Positions 53,390-61,247 of a stretch of 64,000 nt of DNA are shown in pieces. Numbering within the stretch: the stretch's first letter is position 1; each line of letters starts with the position of its first letter. The DNA is taken from NCBI GenBank assembly GCA_963710645.1, contig CAVQBD010000001.1:496001-560000 (forward strand), in the 5' to 3' direction. The notes under the pieces are model-generated. The model worked only from the letters and a program-made list of their open reading frames with translations, searched no databases and had not been told where the DNA came from. Made by a program: the position numbers and the translations under genes. This stretch comes from FEB-10 sp963710645. GTDB lineage: Bacteria; Acidobacteriota; Thermoanaerobaculia; Thermoanaerobaculales; Sulfomarinibacteraceae.

Positions 53390-53722
53390 ATGAGCGACTA
53401 CTACAAGCCCGAGCACCTGGCGCACTTCGGTGACATCGCCGAGGGCAATGGCGAGCTGGCACGGAAGTTCTTCGACTACTACGCCTCGGTATTTGCCGAA
53501 GGGGCGTTGTCGGTGAGGGAGAAGGCGCTGATCGCGCTGGCTGTGTCCCACGCCGTCCAGTGTCCCTATTGCATCGACGCCTACTCCTCGGAGTGTCTCA
53601 AACAGGGGTCCGACCTCGAAGAGATGACCGAAGCGGTGCACGTGTCCACAGCCATCCGGGGTGGCGCCTCCCTGGTACATGGGCTGCAGATGCTCGAACA
53701 CGTAACCCGATCGTCCATGTGA
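53390..53722 (+). CDS. arsenosugar-associated AhpD/CMD-like protein
   Basis: This 110-residue single-domain protein belongs to the carboxymuconolactone decarboxylase/AhpD fold. It has LSVREKALIALAVSHAVQCPYCIDAYS with a CPYC redox pair. In the subgroup that travels with ArsS-type radical-SAM enzymes the usual downstream His is replaced, as here by Tyr. It is called peroxidase-like but is untested. It starts with an ATG after GGAGCAACG and is followed 28 bases later by arsS, so they form one operon. Confidence 0.88.
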   Translation: MSDYYKPEHLAHFGDIAEGNGELARKFFDYYASVFAEGALSVREKALIALAVSHAVQCPYCIDAYSSECLKQGSDLEEMTEAVHVSTAIRGGASLVHGLQMLEHVTRSSM

Positions 53723-53750
53723 GCACAGCCAGACCTGAGAGGACGACACG

Positions 53751-54893
53751 ATGACCGACTCACCCGACCTGCACCTCCACCAGCCCGCTGAGCGGCCTGA
53801 CTATTCTTCGCCCGAGGCCGGACCCAAGGGGACGACGACTTTACGCTCGCGCAGATCACCGCTGGCTTCGACGCAACACCAAATGCATATCCTCGAGTCG
53901 GTGGATCTTGGAAACCACCCGTACAGCGGGACATTCGAGACCGCCGTGGCCGAGGCCGCAGGCGATGGATTGAGGACCACAGGTGTCGAGATCTTCCAAA
54001 TCAACCTCGGCAAACTCTGCAACATGACCTGCCGCCACTGCCACGTCGACGCGGGACCCGACCGGTGGCGGGAGGTGATGGATCGCGAAACCGTGGATGC
54101 GTGTTTGAAGGCCCTCGACCTCACCTCCGCCCACACCGTGGACCTGACCGGGGGGGCGCCCGAACTCAACCCGCACTTCCGCTATCTGGTGGATGAGTGT
54201 GTCGCCCGAGGCAAGAAGGTCATCGATCGGTGCAACCTCACAGTGCTGCTGCTGCCCCGCACCCGGGACCTGCCCGAGTTCTTCGCCGAGCGCGGTGTGG
54301 AGGTGGTGTGTTCCTTGCCCCATTACCGTCGCCGCAACACCGACGCCCAACGGGGTGATGGCACGTTCGAGAAGTCCATCACAGCCCTGCGTCGACTCAA
54401 CGCGGCCGGATTCGGCACATCTGACCCGCAGCGCGTGCTCACCCTGATGGTGAACCCGGTGGGCGCCGTCCTGACCGGGGACCAGTGCTCCATGGAGCGG
54501 CAGTGGAAGCGCGGCTTGGAGCAGAACCACGGAATCTCCTTCGACCGGCTGATCGCGCTCAACAACATGCCCATCTCACGTTTCCTCGAGTGGCTCTCCG
54601 ACTCAGGCAACCTCGAGCGCTACATGGAACTGTTGGTCAATTCGTTCAACCCGGGCACCATTGACGGCCTGATGTGCCGCAACACCCTGTCGGTCTCCTG
54701 GGACGGATCGGTCTACGACTGCGACTTCAACCAGATGCTGGATCTCGGCAGCCGGGTCAACGGGGGTCGGAGCCTGCACATCTCGGAGCTCGAGCGCGAA
54801 CATCTCGAGGGCCGCCGGATCGTCACCGGGCGCCACTGTTTCGGCTGCACAGCCGGTGCCGGGTCCTCCTGCGGCGGAGCACTGGAAAAATAA
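53751..54893 (+). CDS. arsS: arsenosugar biosynthesis radical-SAM protein
   Basis: The 380-residue enzyme has the radical-SAM cluster Cys90-Cys94-Cys97 (KLCNMTCRHCH), DLTGGAPELNP for SAM binding and a C-terminal Cys-rich DUF3641-like domain with SVSWDGSVYDCDFNQML and a final HCFGCTAGAGSSCGG. ArsS-type proteins join a deoxyadenosyl-derived ribose to methylated arsenic to begin arsenosugar synthesis. Some relatives use selenocysteine in the last motif; here all positions are Cys. No ArsM methyltransferase or ArsR is in the window, so arsenic function is inferred from family alone. About 75 N-terminal residues look poorly conserved, and a later Met (53884) is an alternative start. Confidence 0.88.
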   Translation: MTDSPDLHLHQPAERPDYSSPEAGPKGTTTLRSRRSPLASTQHQMHILESVDLGNHPYSGTFETAVAEAAGDGLRTTGVEIFQINLGKLCNMTCRHCHVDAGPDRWREVMDRETVDACLKALDLTSAHTVDLTGGAPELNPHFRYLVDECVARGKKVIDRCNLTVLLLPRTRDLPEFFAERGVEVVCSLPHYRRRNTDAQRGDGTFEKSITALRRLNAAGFGTSDPQRVLTLMVNPVGAVLTGDQCSMERQWKRGLEQNHGISFDRLIALNNMPISRFLEWLSDSGNLERYMELLVNSFNPGTIDGLMCRNTLSVSWDGSVYDCDFNQMLDLGSRVNGGRSLHISELEREHLEGRRIVTGRHCFGCTAGAGSSCGGALEK

Positions 54894-54902
54894 TTCGAAC
54901 TC

Positions 54903-55071
54903 TGAATTCTCAATTTTTGATTCTCAATTCTCAATTCCCGCCCATTCCGCCGGGCAACAGCCTTCCTTTTGCGGGCCGGGGGTTTATCCCCCGGCGGCAG
55001 AATAATGAAGATGACACCGCGCTCCGGGTGGGTGGGGGCGATTCAAAATTCAGAATTGAGAATTGAGAATT
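54903..55071. repeat. long inverted repeat between convergent genes with nested perfect hairpin
   Basis: The left arm (54903-54952) of AATTCTCA words plus CCCGCCC is mirrored by GGGTGGGTGGGGGCG and TGAGAATT words at 55025-55071. A perfect 8-base stem with a 5-base loop (54975-54995, GCCGGGGG/CCCCCGGC) sits inside. It fills the gap between the converging arsS gene and the gene ending at 55075, and could act as a two-way terminator. Confidence 0.85.
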
Positions 55072-55074
55072 CAA

Positions 55075-56268
55075 TCAGTCGGGGTAGACCCGGATTTCCC
55101 GAATGCGTGCGAGCGGCACCTCATCCACGTGGAACAGGGTTCCATCACCGGCAACGTCCATTCCCTCGCGGAGTTCGAGGACACCGGCTGAAACACCGTG
55201 GATTCGGCCCTCGAAGCGGTCGCCGTCGTTGGCCACGACGACGACCCGCTGGCCGGCGGCGGCTGAGATCGCCGCTGTGTCGGTGGGGTCGAGCTTGACG
55301 TAACGCACCATCCGAGCGTGACGTCGGACCGCCTCGTCGATGCTCTGGGTGGAAAGCTCGAACCGGATCGCGAGCTCCCGTGCCCTCTCCAGGTACTCAG
55401 GCGCGGCGTCCCACTCGGCATTGTCGGCGGCGGCGTCGGAACGAGCGATGAGGTCCGAGACCAGCGATCTGGCGGTCTCGATGACGGCGGTGGAGGTCTT
55501 ATCGACGAGCGCCGCCTGCGACAACAGGCTGATGGCGCCGTCGAGGTCTCCCCGGCGCTGCGCCAGTCGTGCCTGACCGATGAGCGACGCGATGCGGGCG
55601 CGCGGGCCGGGAGTGGGTGTGGCTTCGGGTGCAGTGCCCTGCGGGATCGAAGTGGTTGTCGGGTGTACGGTGGGAGTCGGTTGACTCGTGGCCGTGGGGG
55701 TGGCCGCGGTTTGATTGTCGGCACGCTCGAGGGCGAGCCGTTGCATCCGCACGATGAAGATGGCAGCCAGCACGGAGAGCAAGACAACCAGGAGACCGAG
55801 ACCAACCGGTCTTGGCAGCCCACGCCGAGGCGGCGTCTCGTCGTTCTCGGGCGCGCGATCGGTGTTGGAGGTTGGGTCAGATTCGAGGGTGGTTTTATTT
55901 GTGTGATCCGAATCCGGGCCGGGCGACTCGACGGGAATCGAAATGTCAGTGGAGGGATCGAGTTTGATCAGCGTCTTCTCCACATGGGCAAGTTCGCGAG
56001 CCACGGTCAGAAGACCCAGGCTTTCGAAGAGACGGGCTACCGGAAAGAGCTGACCCGCCAATTCGCGGTATCCCGGGGGAGGGTCGTCATTGGAGGGCTC
56101 GTGTGTCAGGGCCTCGATCACCGAATCGAGTCGCGCCGTCATCTGTTCGGCCTCGTCGTTGCGCGATCCGAGGGAGACGCACTTTCTTCGGATCTCCTGG
56201 AGCCTGACGACAATTGGTTGGAGTTCCTCGGGCAGCTGATGATCGGTCTGCTGAACGTCGTCTGGCAC
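55075..56268 (-). CDS. single-pass membrane protein of unknown function
   Basis: The 397-residue product begins at a GTG after GGAGGGACC. It has an N-terminal cytoplasmic helical region (about residues 1-170), one transmembrane helix (GLGLLVVLLSVLAAIFIVRM), a Thr/Pro-rich linker, a TPR-like helical stretch (ARIASLIGQARLAQRRGDLDGAISLL) and a small C-terminal beta-domain. No family is recognised. The topology would place the TPR part and the last domain outside the cytoplasm. It stands alone between two repeat islands. Confidence 0.8.
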   Translation of the reverse strand: MPDDVQQTDHQLPEELQPIVVRLQEIRRKCVSLGSRNDEAEQMTARLDSVIEALTHEPSNDDPPPGYRELAGQLFPVARLFESLGLLTVARELAHVEKTLIKLDPSTDISIPVESPGPDSDHTNKTTLESDPTSNTDRAPENDETPPRRGLPRPVGLGLLVVLLSVLAAIFIVRMQRLALERADNQTAATPTATSQPTPTVHPTTTSIPQGTAPEATPTPGPRARIASLIGQARLAQRRGDLDGAISLLSQAALVDKTSTAVIETARSLVSDLIARSDAAADNAEWDAAPEYLERARELAIRFELSTQSIDEAVRRHARMVRYVKLDPTDTAAISAAAGQRVVVVANDGDRFEGRIHGVSAGVLELREGMDVAGDGTLFHVDEVPLARIREIRVYPD

Positions 56269-56296
56269 CGGGTCCCTCCGGGCTTGAGTTTAACTC

Positions 56297-56400
56297 AGGT
56301 AGGCAGTGAGCAGGGAGCATCCCACCCGTCGGCCCAGGCAGTAGGGAGTAGGCAGTAGGGAGTCGTCCCGCCCACCCGGACAGTACAGAGTAGGCAGTAG
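56297..56400. repeat. GGCAGTAGG word block
   Basis: CAGTAGGGAGTAGGCAGTAG and similar words recur here just upstream of the start of the 397-residue gene, interspersed with CCCGCCCACCCGG. The word is shared with the inverted repeat at 39057-39169. Confidence 0.8.
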
Positions 56401-56832
56401 GGGGCGGCAACGCCCAACCGGAGACGGAGTGGCGCGATGAGCGGACACAGAAGCGACGAGAGTCGAACGTTGAACGTTACACGTTGAACGTTCCCGCCCA
56501 CCCACCCGGAGCGAGAGGGCGCGACAGGCGGGCGTGCACTCCGGGCACCTTCAAGTTGAAAGTTACACGTAAACGTTGAACGTTCCCGCCCACCCACCCG
56601 GAGCGAGAGGGCGCGACAGGCGAGCGTGCCACTCCGGGCACCTTCAAGTTGAAAGTTACACGTTAAACGTTGAACGTTCCCACCCTTCCCTCTTGGGACG
56701 ACAACAGGGCGCGATGGGCGGGCACAGAAGCAACGAGAGTCGAACGTTGAACGTTACACGTTGAACGTTCCCGCCCACCCACCCGGAGCGAGAGGGCGCG
56801 ACAGGCGGGCGTGCCGTCTCTGACGATTTTGG
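56401..56832. repeat. tandem repeat of about 92 bases, four copies
   Basis: The anchor GCGAGAGGGCGCGACAGGCG occurs at about 56511, 56603 and 56788. Spacings of 92 and 185 bases imply a degenerate copy between the last two, near 56700. Each unit combines CCCGCCCACCCACCCGGA, the anchor, a CTCCGGGCACCTTCAAG segment and an ACGTT word run (AACGTTGAACGTTACACGTT). The final unit ends with the GCGTGCCGTCT module also present near 52970. Confidence 0.88.
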
Positions 56833-56891
56833 GTTGAGGTCGAACAGTTTGCGTGTTGCGACGAGTCCCGAATATCGTCAGAGGGGGCTCC

Positions 56892-57190
56892 CTCGGGGAG
56901 CGCGGTTGGGAGATGGGCGCGTCGAAGTCAGTGAATCGAAGCGAACGCAAGGGCCCGGATTCCTGCGTCAGGGTCTGCGACAGCAATCCGCGTCAGGGGC
57001 AGATGGCAGCGGCCGGGACAGGGACAGCAACCCGTGTCCGGGGCAGATGGCAGCAACGGTGATCAGCGACCGCAATCTGGGGCAATCGCCGCTGAACACT
57101 GCCGCGGCCCCTGATCGCTGCCGCAGCCGCCGATCACGGACGCTGTCCCTGATTGCCGTCGCTGTTTCGCGCACGGAGACGGGCACGCAG
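56892..57190. repeat. structured non-coding region with duplicated 57-base module
   Basis: 56892-56948 repeats 53147-53203 almost exactly. After it come repeated CAGGGGCAGATGGCAGC-type segments (56996 and 57040 areas) and the partly complementary CCCCTGATCGCTGCC and CCTGATTGCCGTCGCTG, so the RNA could fold into a long stem. The whole 56269-57357 interval contains no supported gene. Confidence 0.65.
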
Positions 57191-57357
57191 AAACCCCACC
57201 TCACGCTTTCCCGGATGAACCGAACCTCAAATCTCAAACCTCAAACCCCACACCGGGCGGGCGGGGGGCAGGTATGATACGCGGCAGCCATGAACTCCCC
57301 AGCAATCCGAACCGACGGCATGGAGCCTCCTGCGAGAACAACCGTCTCGAGGGCTGC

Positions 57358-59373
57358 ATGAAGCTCGGTCCCGTCACATTGACGGTGGTCATCTGTGCTG
57401 CCGCAGCGGTGGTTCCTGCGTGTCGACAGGAGCCGCTTCGTACCTCCGGGATCGACGGAATTCGCGAAACCGGCGAGCTCAGGGTCTTGGTGCGACCCGG
57501 CTTCGACACCTCCACCATTCCGGGCGACGGCCGGGTGGACGAGGCGGAGCTGATCTGGCAGCTCGCGGCGAGACTGCAGGCCGACGTGCGCTGGATCCAA
57601 CCGCCGCGCCACGATCAGCTCATTCCGTGGCTGGTGGAGGGTCGCGGCGACCTTGCGGTGTCCAGGTTTTCACCCGCCGACCTGGCGGCCACTGGAGCGA
57701 GCCCCACGTCCGCCATTGACTGGGTCGAGGAACTCCTGGTGACCGGCCAGGGGGAATCTGACGGTGAGACGAAGTCAATTGGCGCTGCAGTCCTCGTTCC
57801 TCAACCGTTCCAGTCATCGGTTCTCGACACGGTCCTCGGCGATCGAGGTCTGAGGGCGGAACCGGTCGCCGAGGGAGAGTCCATCGAGGATGTGCTCGAT
57901 CGGGTGAGGTCGGGAATCTCTCCCTACGCGGTGGCGGATTCCGGTCTGGTGTCGGAGGTGGGAGGGTTGGAGATCGTTGACACCCTGTATGGACCGCGAC
58001 CTCTTGTGTGGGCGGTACGACAGGTCAACGGCGGCCTCAGACGTGCCGTGGACGATTTCCTGTTTGCCGAACAGGTCCTGGGCCGAACCACTCCAACCTC
58101 GAGTTGCCGCGACCTGGCGGATATTCGCAGGGCCAGAGTGTTGCGCGTGATCACCCGGAATTCGCCCACCACCTACACCGTGGAACGGGGCGGTCTCGAG
58201 GGTTTTGAGTACCGGCTGGCCTACGAATTCGCGCGTGAGATCGGCGTCCGTCTGGAGATCGAGATCCCGCCGCCCGGGCTCGACCCCATGTGGTGGCTCG
58301 AGCGGGGGTTTGGTGACCTGGTGGCCCTGCACGAACCCATGGCGCCCGCGAACGAGGGGAGATTCGCAGCCAGTGTGCCGTACCGCACGGTGGAATTGGT
58401 GGCCGTTGAATCGGCCCGCCGGCCTGCCACCGAAAGTGTGGAAGATCTGGCCGGTGTTTCGGTGGCCGCTGCCCGGTCCGTTGCTCAACTCGTCAGCCAG
58501 CTGCCGCTGGAGCCGCGGATCGATGCCAGAGCCGGTGATGCCGCGGTCGACGGATTCGGGGCCATCCGTGAGGTCTCGGTTGGGCGCATCGGTGTGGCCG
58601 TAGTCGATGAGGACACCGCCCGGCTGGCGCTGGCTGACCGGCCGGATCTCCAGACCGGGACCGTCGTGCTGCCGGACGTTGGCCTTGTCTGGATCCTCAA
58701 CCCGTCGTCACGAAAACTCCGAATCCACGTCGATCGCTTTCTGAGTTCCGCGCGGAAGTCCGGCATGGCGCGGCAGTTGGCGTACTCGCACCTCGGTTCC
58801 TGGACCGCGCCGCTGCCGGCCGATTGGCCTGATGTGCCCGCCGGGGCGATCACACCCTACGACGAAGTTCTCCAGTGGGTTGGAGACACCCATGCCATCG
58901 ATTGGCGATTACTGGCCTCGCTGATGTACGAGGAGTCGCGTTTCGATCCCGAGGCCATCGGCCCCGGAGGCTCGGCCGGGCTCTTTCAATTCATGCCGAA
59001 GACGTGGGGCGACCTCGAATACGAGGATCCCCACCATCCCGGTGAGGCCATGGAAGCCGGCGGCTGGTATCTCAGTTGGCTGATGGACAAGTTCTCTCAC
59101 CTCGACCTACCTGACCGTGTGGCAATGGCCATCGCGTCGTACAACGTCGGCCCGCGTCACGTATTCGACGCCAGGCGGCTTGCCGCCGACATGGGTTTCG
59201 ACCCCGACCGATGGAGCGGCAACGTGGAGACCGCCATGCTGATCCTGAATGATCCCGAGGTGGCCCGCCGTTATCCCGCCGGGGTGTGCAGTTGTCGGCG
59301 AGCGGTGGGGTACACGCGCCGTATCCTCCGCCGCTACCGCGCCTACACCGAGCAGTTCCCACCGGATGGATGA
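57358..59373 (+). CDS. MltF-like lytic transglycosylase with two solute-binding domains
   Basis: The 671-residue lipoprotein (signal LTVVICAAAAVVPAC) has two periplasmic-binding-protein-like domains of the SBP_bac_3 type (each opening like GELRVLVRPG or ARVLRVITRNSPTTY) and a C-terminal SLT lysozyme-like domain. Glu526 in YEESRFDP is the likely catalytic acid, followed by GLFQFMPKTW and AIASYNVGP. E. coli MltF has one binding domain, so the doubling is notable. It would cleave peptidoglycan to 1,6-anhydro products. ATG 57358 follows GAGGG. A terminator-like hairpin lies after the stop. Confidence 0.92.
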   Translation: MKLGPVTLTVVICAAAAVVPACRQEPLRTSGIDGIRETGELRVLVRPGFDTSTIPGDGRVDEAELIWQLAARLQADVRWIQPPRHDQLIPWLVEGRGDLAVSRFSPADLAATGASPTSAIDWVEELLVTGQGESDGETKSIGAAVLVPQPFQSSVLDTVLGDRGLRAEPVAEGESIEDVLDRVRSGISPYAVADSGLVSEVGGLEIVDTLYGPRPLVWAVRQVNGGLRRAVDDFLFAEQVLGRTTPTSSCRDLADIRRARVLRVITRNSPTTYTVERGGLEGFEYRLAYEFAREIGVRLEIEIPPPGLDPMWWLERGFGDLVALHEPMAPANEGRFAASVPYRTVELVAVESARRPATESVEDLAGVSVAAARSVAQLVSQLPLEPRIDARAGDAAVDGFGAIREVSVGRIGVAVVDEDTARLALADRPDLQTGTVVLPDVGLVWILNPSSRKLRIHVDRFLSSARKSGMARQLAYSHLGSWTAPLPADWPDVPAGAITPYDEVLQWVGDTHAIDWRLLASLMYEESRFDPEAIGPGGSAGLFQFMPKTWGDLEYEDPHHPGEAMEAGGWYLSWLMDKFSHLDLPDRVAMAIASYNVGPRHVFDARRLAADMGFDPDRWSGNVETAMLILNDPEVARRYPAGVCSCRRAVGYTRRILRRYRAYTEQFPPDG

Positions 59374-59401
59374 ACCAATCTCGGCCGACGCGATCTGGTT
59401 G

Positions 59402-59475
59402 CTCTGATTTTTCGCCCGCCAACCCTGTGTGGTGAGGAGTACCAATTGCCTCGGAGGACGGGCGAAAAATCAGAG
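59402..59475. terminator. perfect 17-base inverted repeat between convergent genes
   Basis: Arm 59402-59418 is fully complementary to 59459-59475, separated by 40 bases. The arms contain TTTTT and AAAAA, so either strand ends in a short U run. It lies between the MltF-like gene and the converging gene ending at 59500 and probably serves as a bidirectional terminator. Confidence 0.65.
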
Positions 59476-59499
59476 TTGAATTGAAGCGCGTTCGGCGCC

Positions 59500-60582
59500 C
59501 TAGATATGGTTCTTCTGGAACATGTCCCGCAGGGCCAGCAGCACGTGGGCAAAGTTCACTTCTTTGAGATAGTCCTGGAGCTTTTCCTTGCTGATTCCCT
59601 CGCGCATCTTGGTGTCGACCTTCGAGATCACGTCGTAGAAATCGGAAGCGGGCCTCAGCCCGAGATCCGAGAAGTTGTTTTCGTACCAGGGGCTGACGCT
59701 CACCAATTCCCAGACCCGGGCGGGGGGTGGAATCTCCTTGGTCCATATGCCCTCGGCGATGCCGGTGACCTCTTTGTAGAGCTCGCGCAGGATGACCTGG
59801 TTGTCGCCCGCATCGAGGGCTTCCTCGAATGTGGCCGGCTTGGCAGATTCGGCTGGGTTCTCCTCGGATTCGACCGTCTCGGCGGGTTCGGAAGGCGGTG
59901 GATCGGCAGGGGGGGGCGTGCTCTCTTCGGCAGCCGGTTGATGCTCGGCCGTGGGCTCGTCGTCATGGGTCGGGGCTGCAGCCTCCACGGGAGACGGAGG
60001 GGCGGGATCGGTCGTCGCCGATGGTGCGGGTTCGGGCCCCGGGGGTTTCACCGGTTCCACCGGTGGCGGTTGAGTGGCCCTCGGTGCCGGCGCCGTCTGG
60101 GGTGCGGCTGCTGGAGCCGGCGCATCGGGTGCCTCCTGTCGAACCTTCTGGTCTTCGATGGCCTTGCGGAACCTGAGATGGAAGGTCCCGAGGAACGACA
60201 GCTCGGTCTCGCTGATGGGCCGGGCTCGTCCCAGTTTTGCCCGCATGACCTCGAGCTCCATGAAGCGGGCATTGAGGAGTGCCGCGGTGGGGGCCAGACC
60301 CTTGACCTGGGGGAAGGACTCGGCGTTGAACTCGAGGATCTCGAGCAGATCGGGGAACAGGGCGTAGCTCATGATTTGCTGGTACTCGCTCTCGTACCAG
60401 TCGATGGCCTTCTCCTCCTCCTTACGCGCGACCAATCGGTCCAGAAGACCGTCCGGCAGGCTATTTTGATACCACTGCTGACCGTGAACTTGGTCCAACC
60501 GTACTCGGAGGGTCTCCCTGAGATCCTCGAGGATCTCGGCGATGATCCGGTAGGCGTCAAGGTTTTGCTCAAGCCATTCCAT
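59500..60582 (-). CDS. unknown protein with two helical lobes and a Pro/Ala linker
   Basis: The 360-residue product has an N-terminal helical domain (residues 1-150; WYESEYQQIMSYALFPDLLE), a linker of about 110 residues rich in Pro, Ala and Glu, and a C-terminal helical domain (LYKEVTGIAEGIWTKEIPPP to the end). Both lobes are acidic and contain WYE-type motifs. The first lobe has a vague HEPN-like look, but the RxxxxH motif is not evident. No signal peptide or membrane helix is seen, so it is probably cytoplasmic. It diverges from the CoA-binding gene. Confidence 0.75.
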   Translation of the reverse strand: MEWLEQNLDAYRIIAEILEDLRETLRVRLDQVHGQQWYQNSLPDGLLDRLVARKEEEKAIDWYESEYQQIMSYALFPDLLEILEFNAESFPQVKGLAPTAALLNARFMELEVMRAKLGRARPISETELSFLGTFHLRFRKAIEDQKVRQEAPDAPAPAAAPQTAPAPRATQPPPVEPVKPPGPEPAPSATTDPAPPSPVEAAAPTHDDEPTAEHQPAAEESTPPPADPPPSEPAETVESEENPAESAKPATFEEALDAGDNQVILRELYKEVTGIAEGIWTKEIPPPARVWELVSVSPWYENNFSDLGLRPASDFYDVISKVDTKMREGISKEKLQDYLKEVNFAHVLLALRDMFQKNHI

Positions 60583-60676
60583 GGGCCATTTTCCCTCGCA
60601 TTTCCATAACCACGATCTGTCGGGTCAGAGTACCATGCCGCCAGCTCGATTGTCTGTGATCCCAAGTGGGGGTGTG

Positions 60677-61096
60677 ATGAACAACGAAGATCCCATCGGA
60701 CGGTTGTTGACCGGTGCCAGGACCGTGGCCGTGGTGGGTTGTTCCGCAAAACCAGAGCGTGATTCCCACCGAGTGGCCGCCTATCTGCAACGCGCGGGCT
60801 ATCGGGTGATTCCAGTCAATCCCGGGCTGGACGAGGTGCTCGGGGTGCGGTGTTATCCGGATCTCGGGTCGATCCCAGCCGACGTGGAGATCGACATCGT
60901 GGACGTGTTTCGCCGATCCGATGCGGTGCCGCCCATCGCCGACGCCGCCATCGAGGGCGGCGCTCGGGTCCTGTGGCTCCAGCTCGGTGTCAGCAACCCC
61001 GAAGCCGAGCGGCGGGCCGCAGAGGCCGGGTTGGTGGTGATCTCGAATCGATGCATCAAGATCGAGCACGCTGCCAGATTCGACCCGAATCGCTGA
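60677..61096 (+). CDS. CoA-binding domain protein (YccU-like)
   Basis: This 139-residue protein is a single CoA-binding Rossmann domain. Motifs are RTVAVVGCSAKPERDSHRVAAYLQ, YRVIPVNPG, DIVDVFRRSD, LWLQLGVSNPEA and the final NRCIKIEH with a conserved Cys. YccU-type proteins bind CoA but have no assigned reaction. The ATG at 60677 follows GTGGGGG and is preferred over the longer frame from 60581, which overlaps the divergent gene. It is followed by an inverted repeat. Confidence 0.88.
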   Translation: MNNEDPIGRLLTGARTVAVVGCSAKPERDSHRVAAYLQRAGYRVIPVNPGLDEVLGVRCYPDLGSIPADVEIDIVDVFRRSDAVPPIADAAIEGGARVLWLQLGVSNPEAERRAAEAGLVVISNRCIKIEHAARFDPNR

Positions 61097-61125
61097 GCGG
61101 ATTTGTCTCGGAGCTGGTTCGAATC

Positions 61126-61239
61126 CGAAATTCTCAATTCTAAATTCTTGATTTTGAATTCCCATCCCCCCGTCACCGTTCTCTTGGATGGGTGGGGCAA
61201 TTAAGAACTGAGAATTCAGAATTCAAAATTGAGAATTCT
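61126..61239. repeat. inverted repeat of the AATTCTCA word between convergent genes
   Basis: The left arm (61126-61170), with AATTCTCAATTCTAAATTC and TTTTGAATT then CCCATCCCCCC, is mirrored by GGATGGGTGGGG and TTAAGAACTGAGAATTC-type words at 61186-61239. It ends nine bases before the stop of the cytochrome gene. It is the closest counterpart of the repeat at 54903-55071. Confidence 0.85.
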
Positions 61240-61247
61240 GACCCCAG

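Noticed and set aside
53751..54893. Selenocysteine codon in the ArsS-type gene
   Set aside because: Relatives can have one, but no in-frame TGA occurs here; the C-terminal motif uses Cys throughout.
56401..56832. Possible CRISPR array
   Set aside because: Units are about 92 bases, contain internal low-complexity words and have no distinct spacers; no cas gene is nearby.
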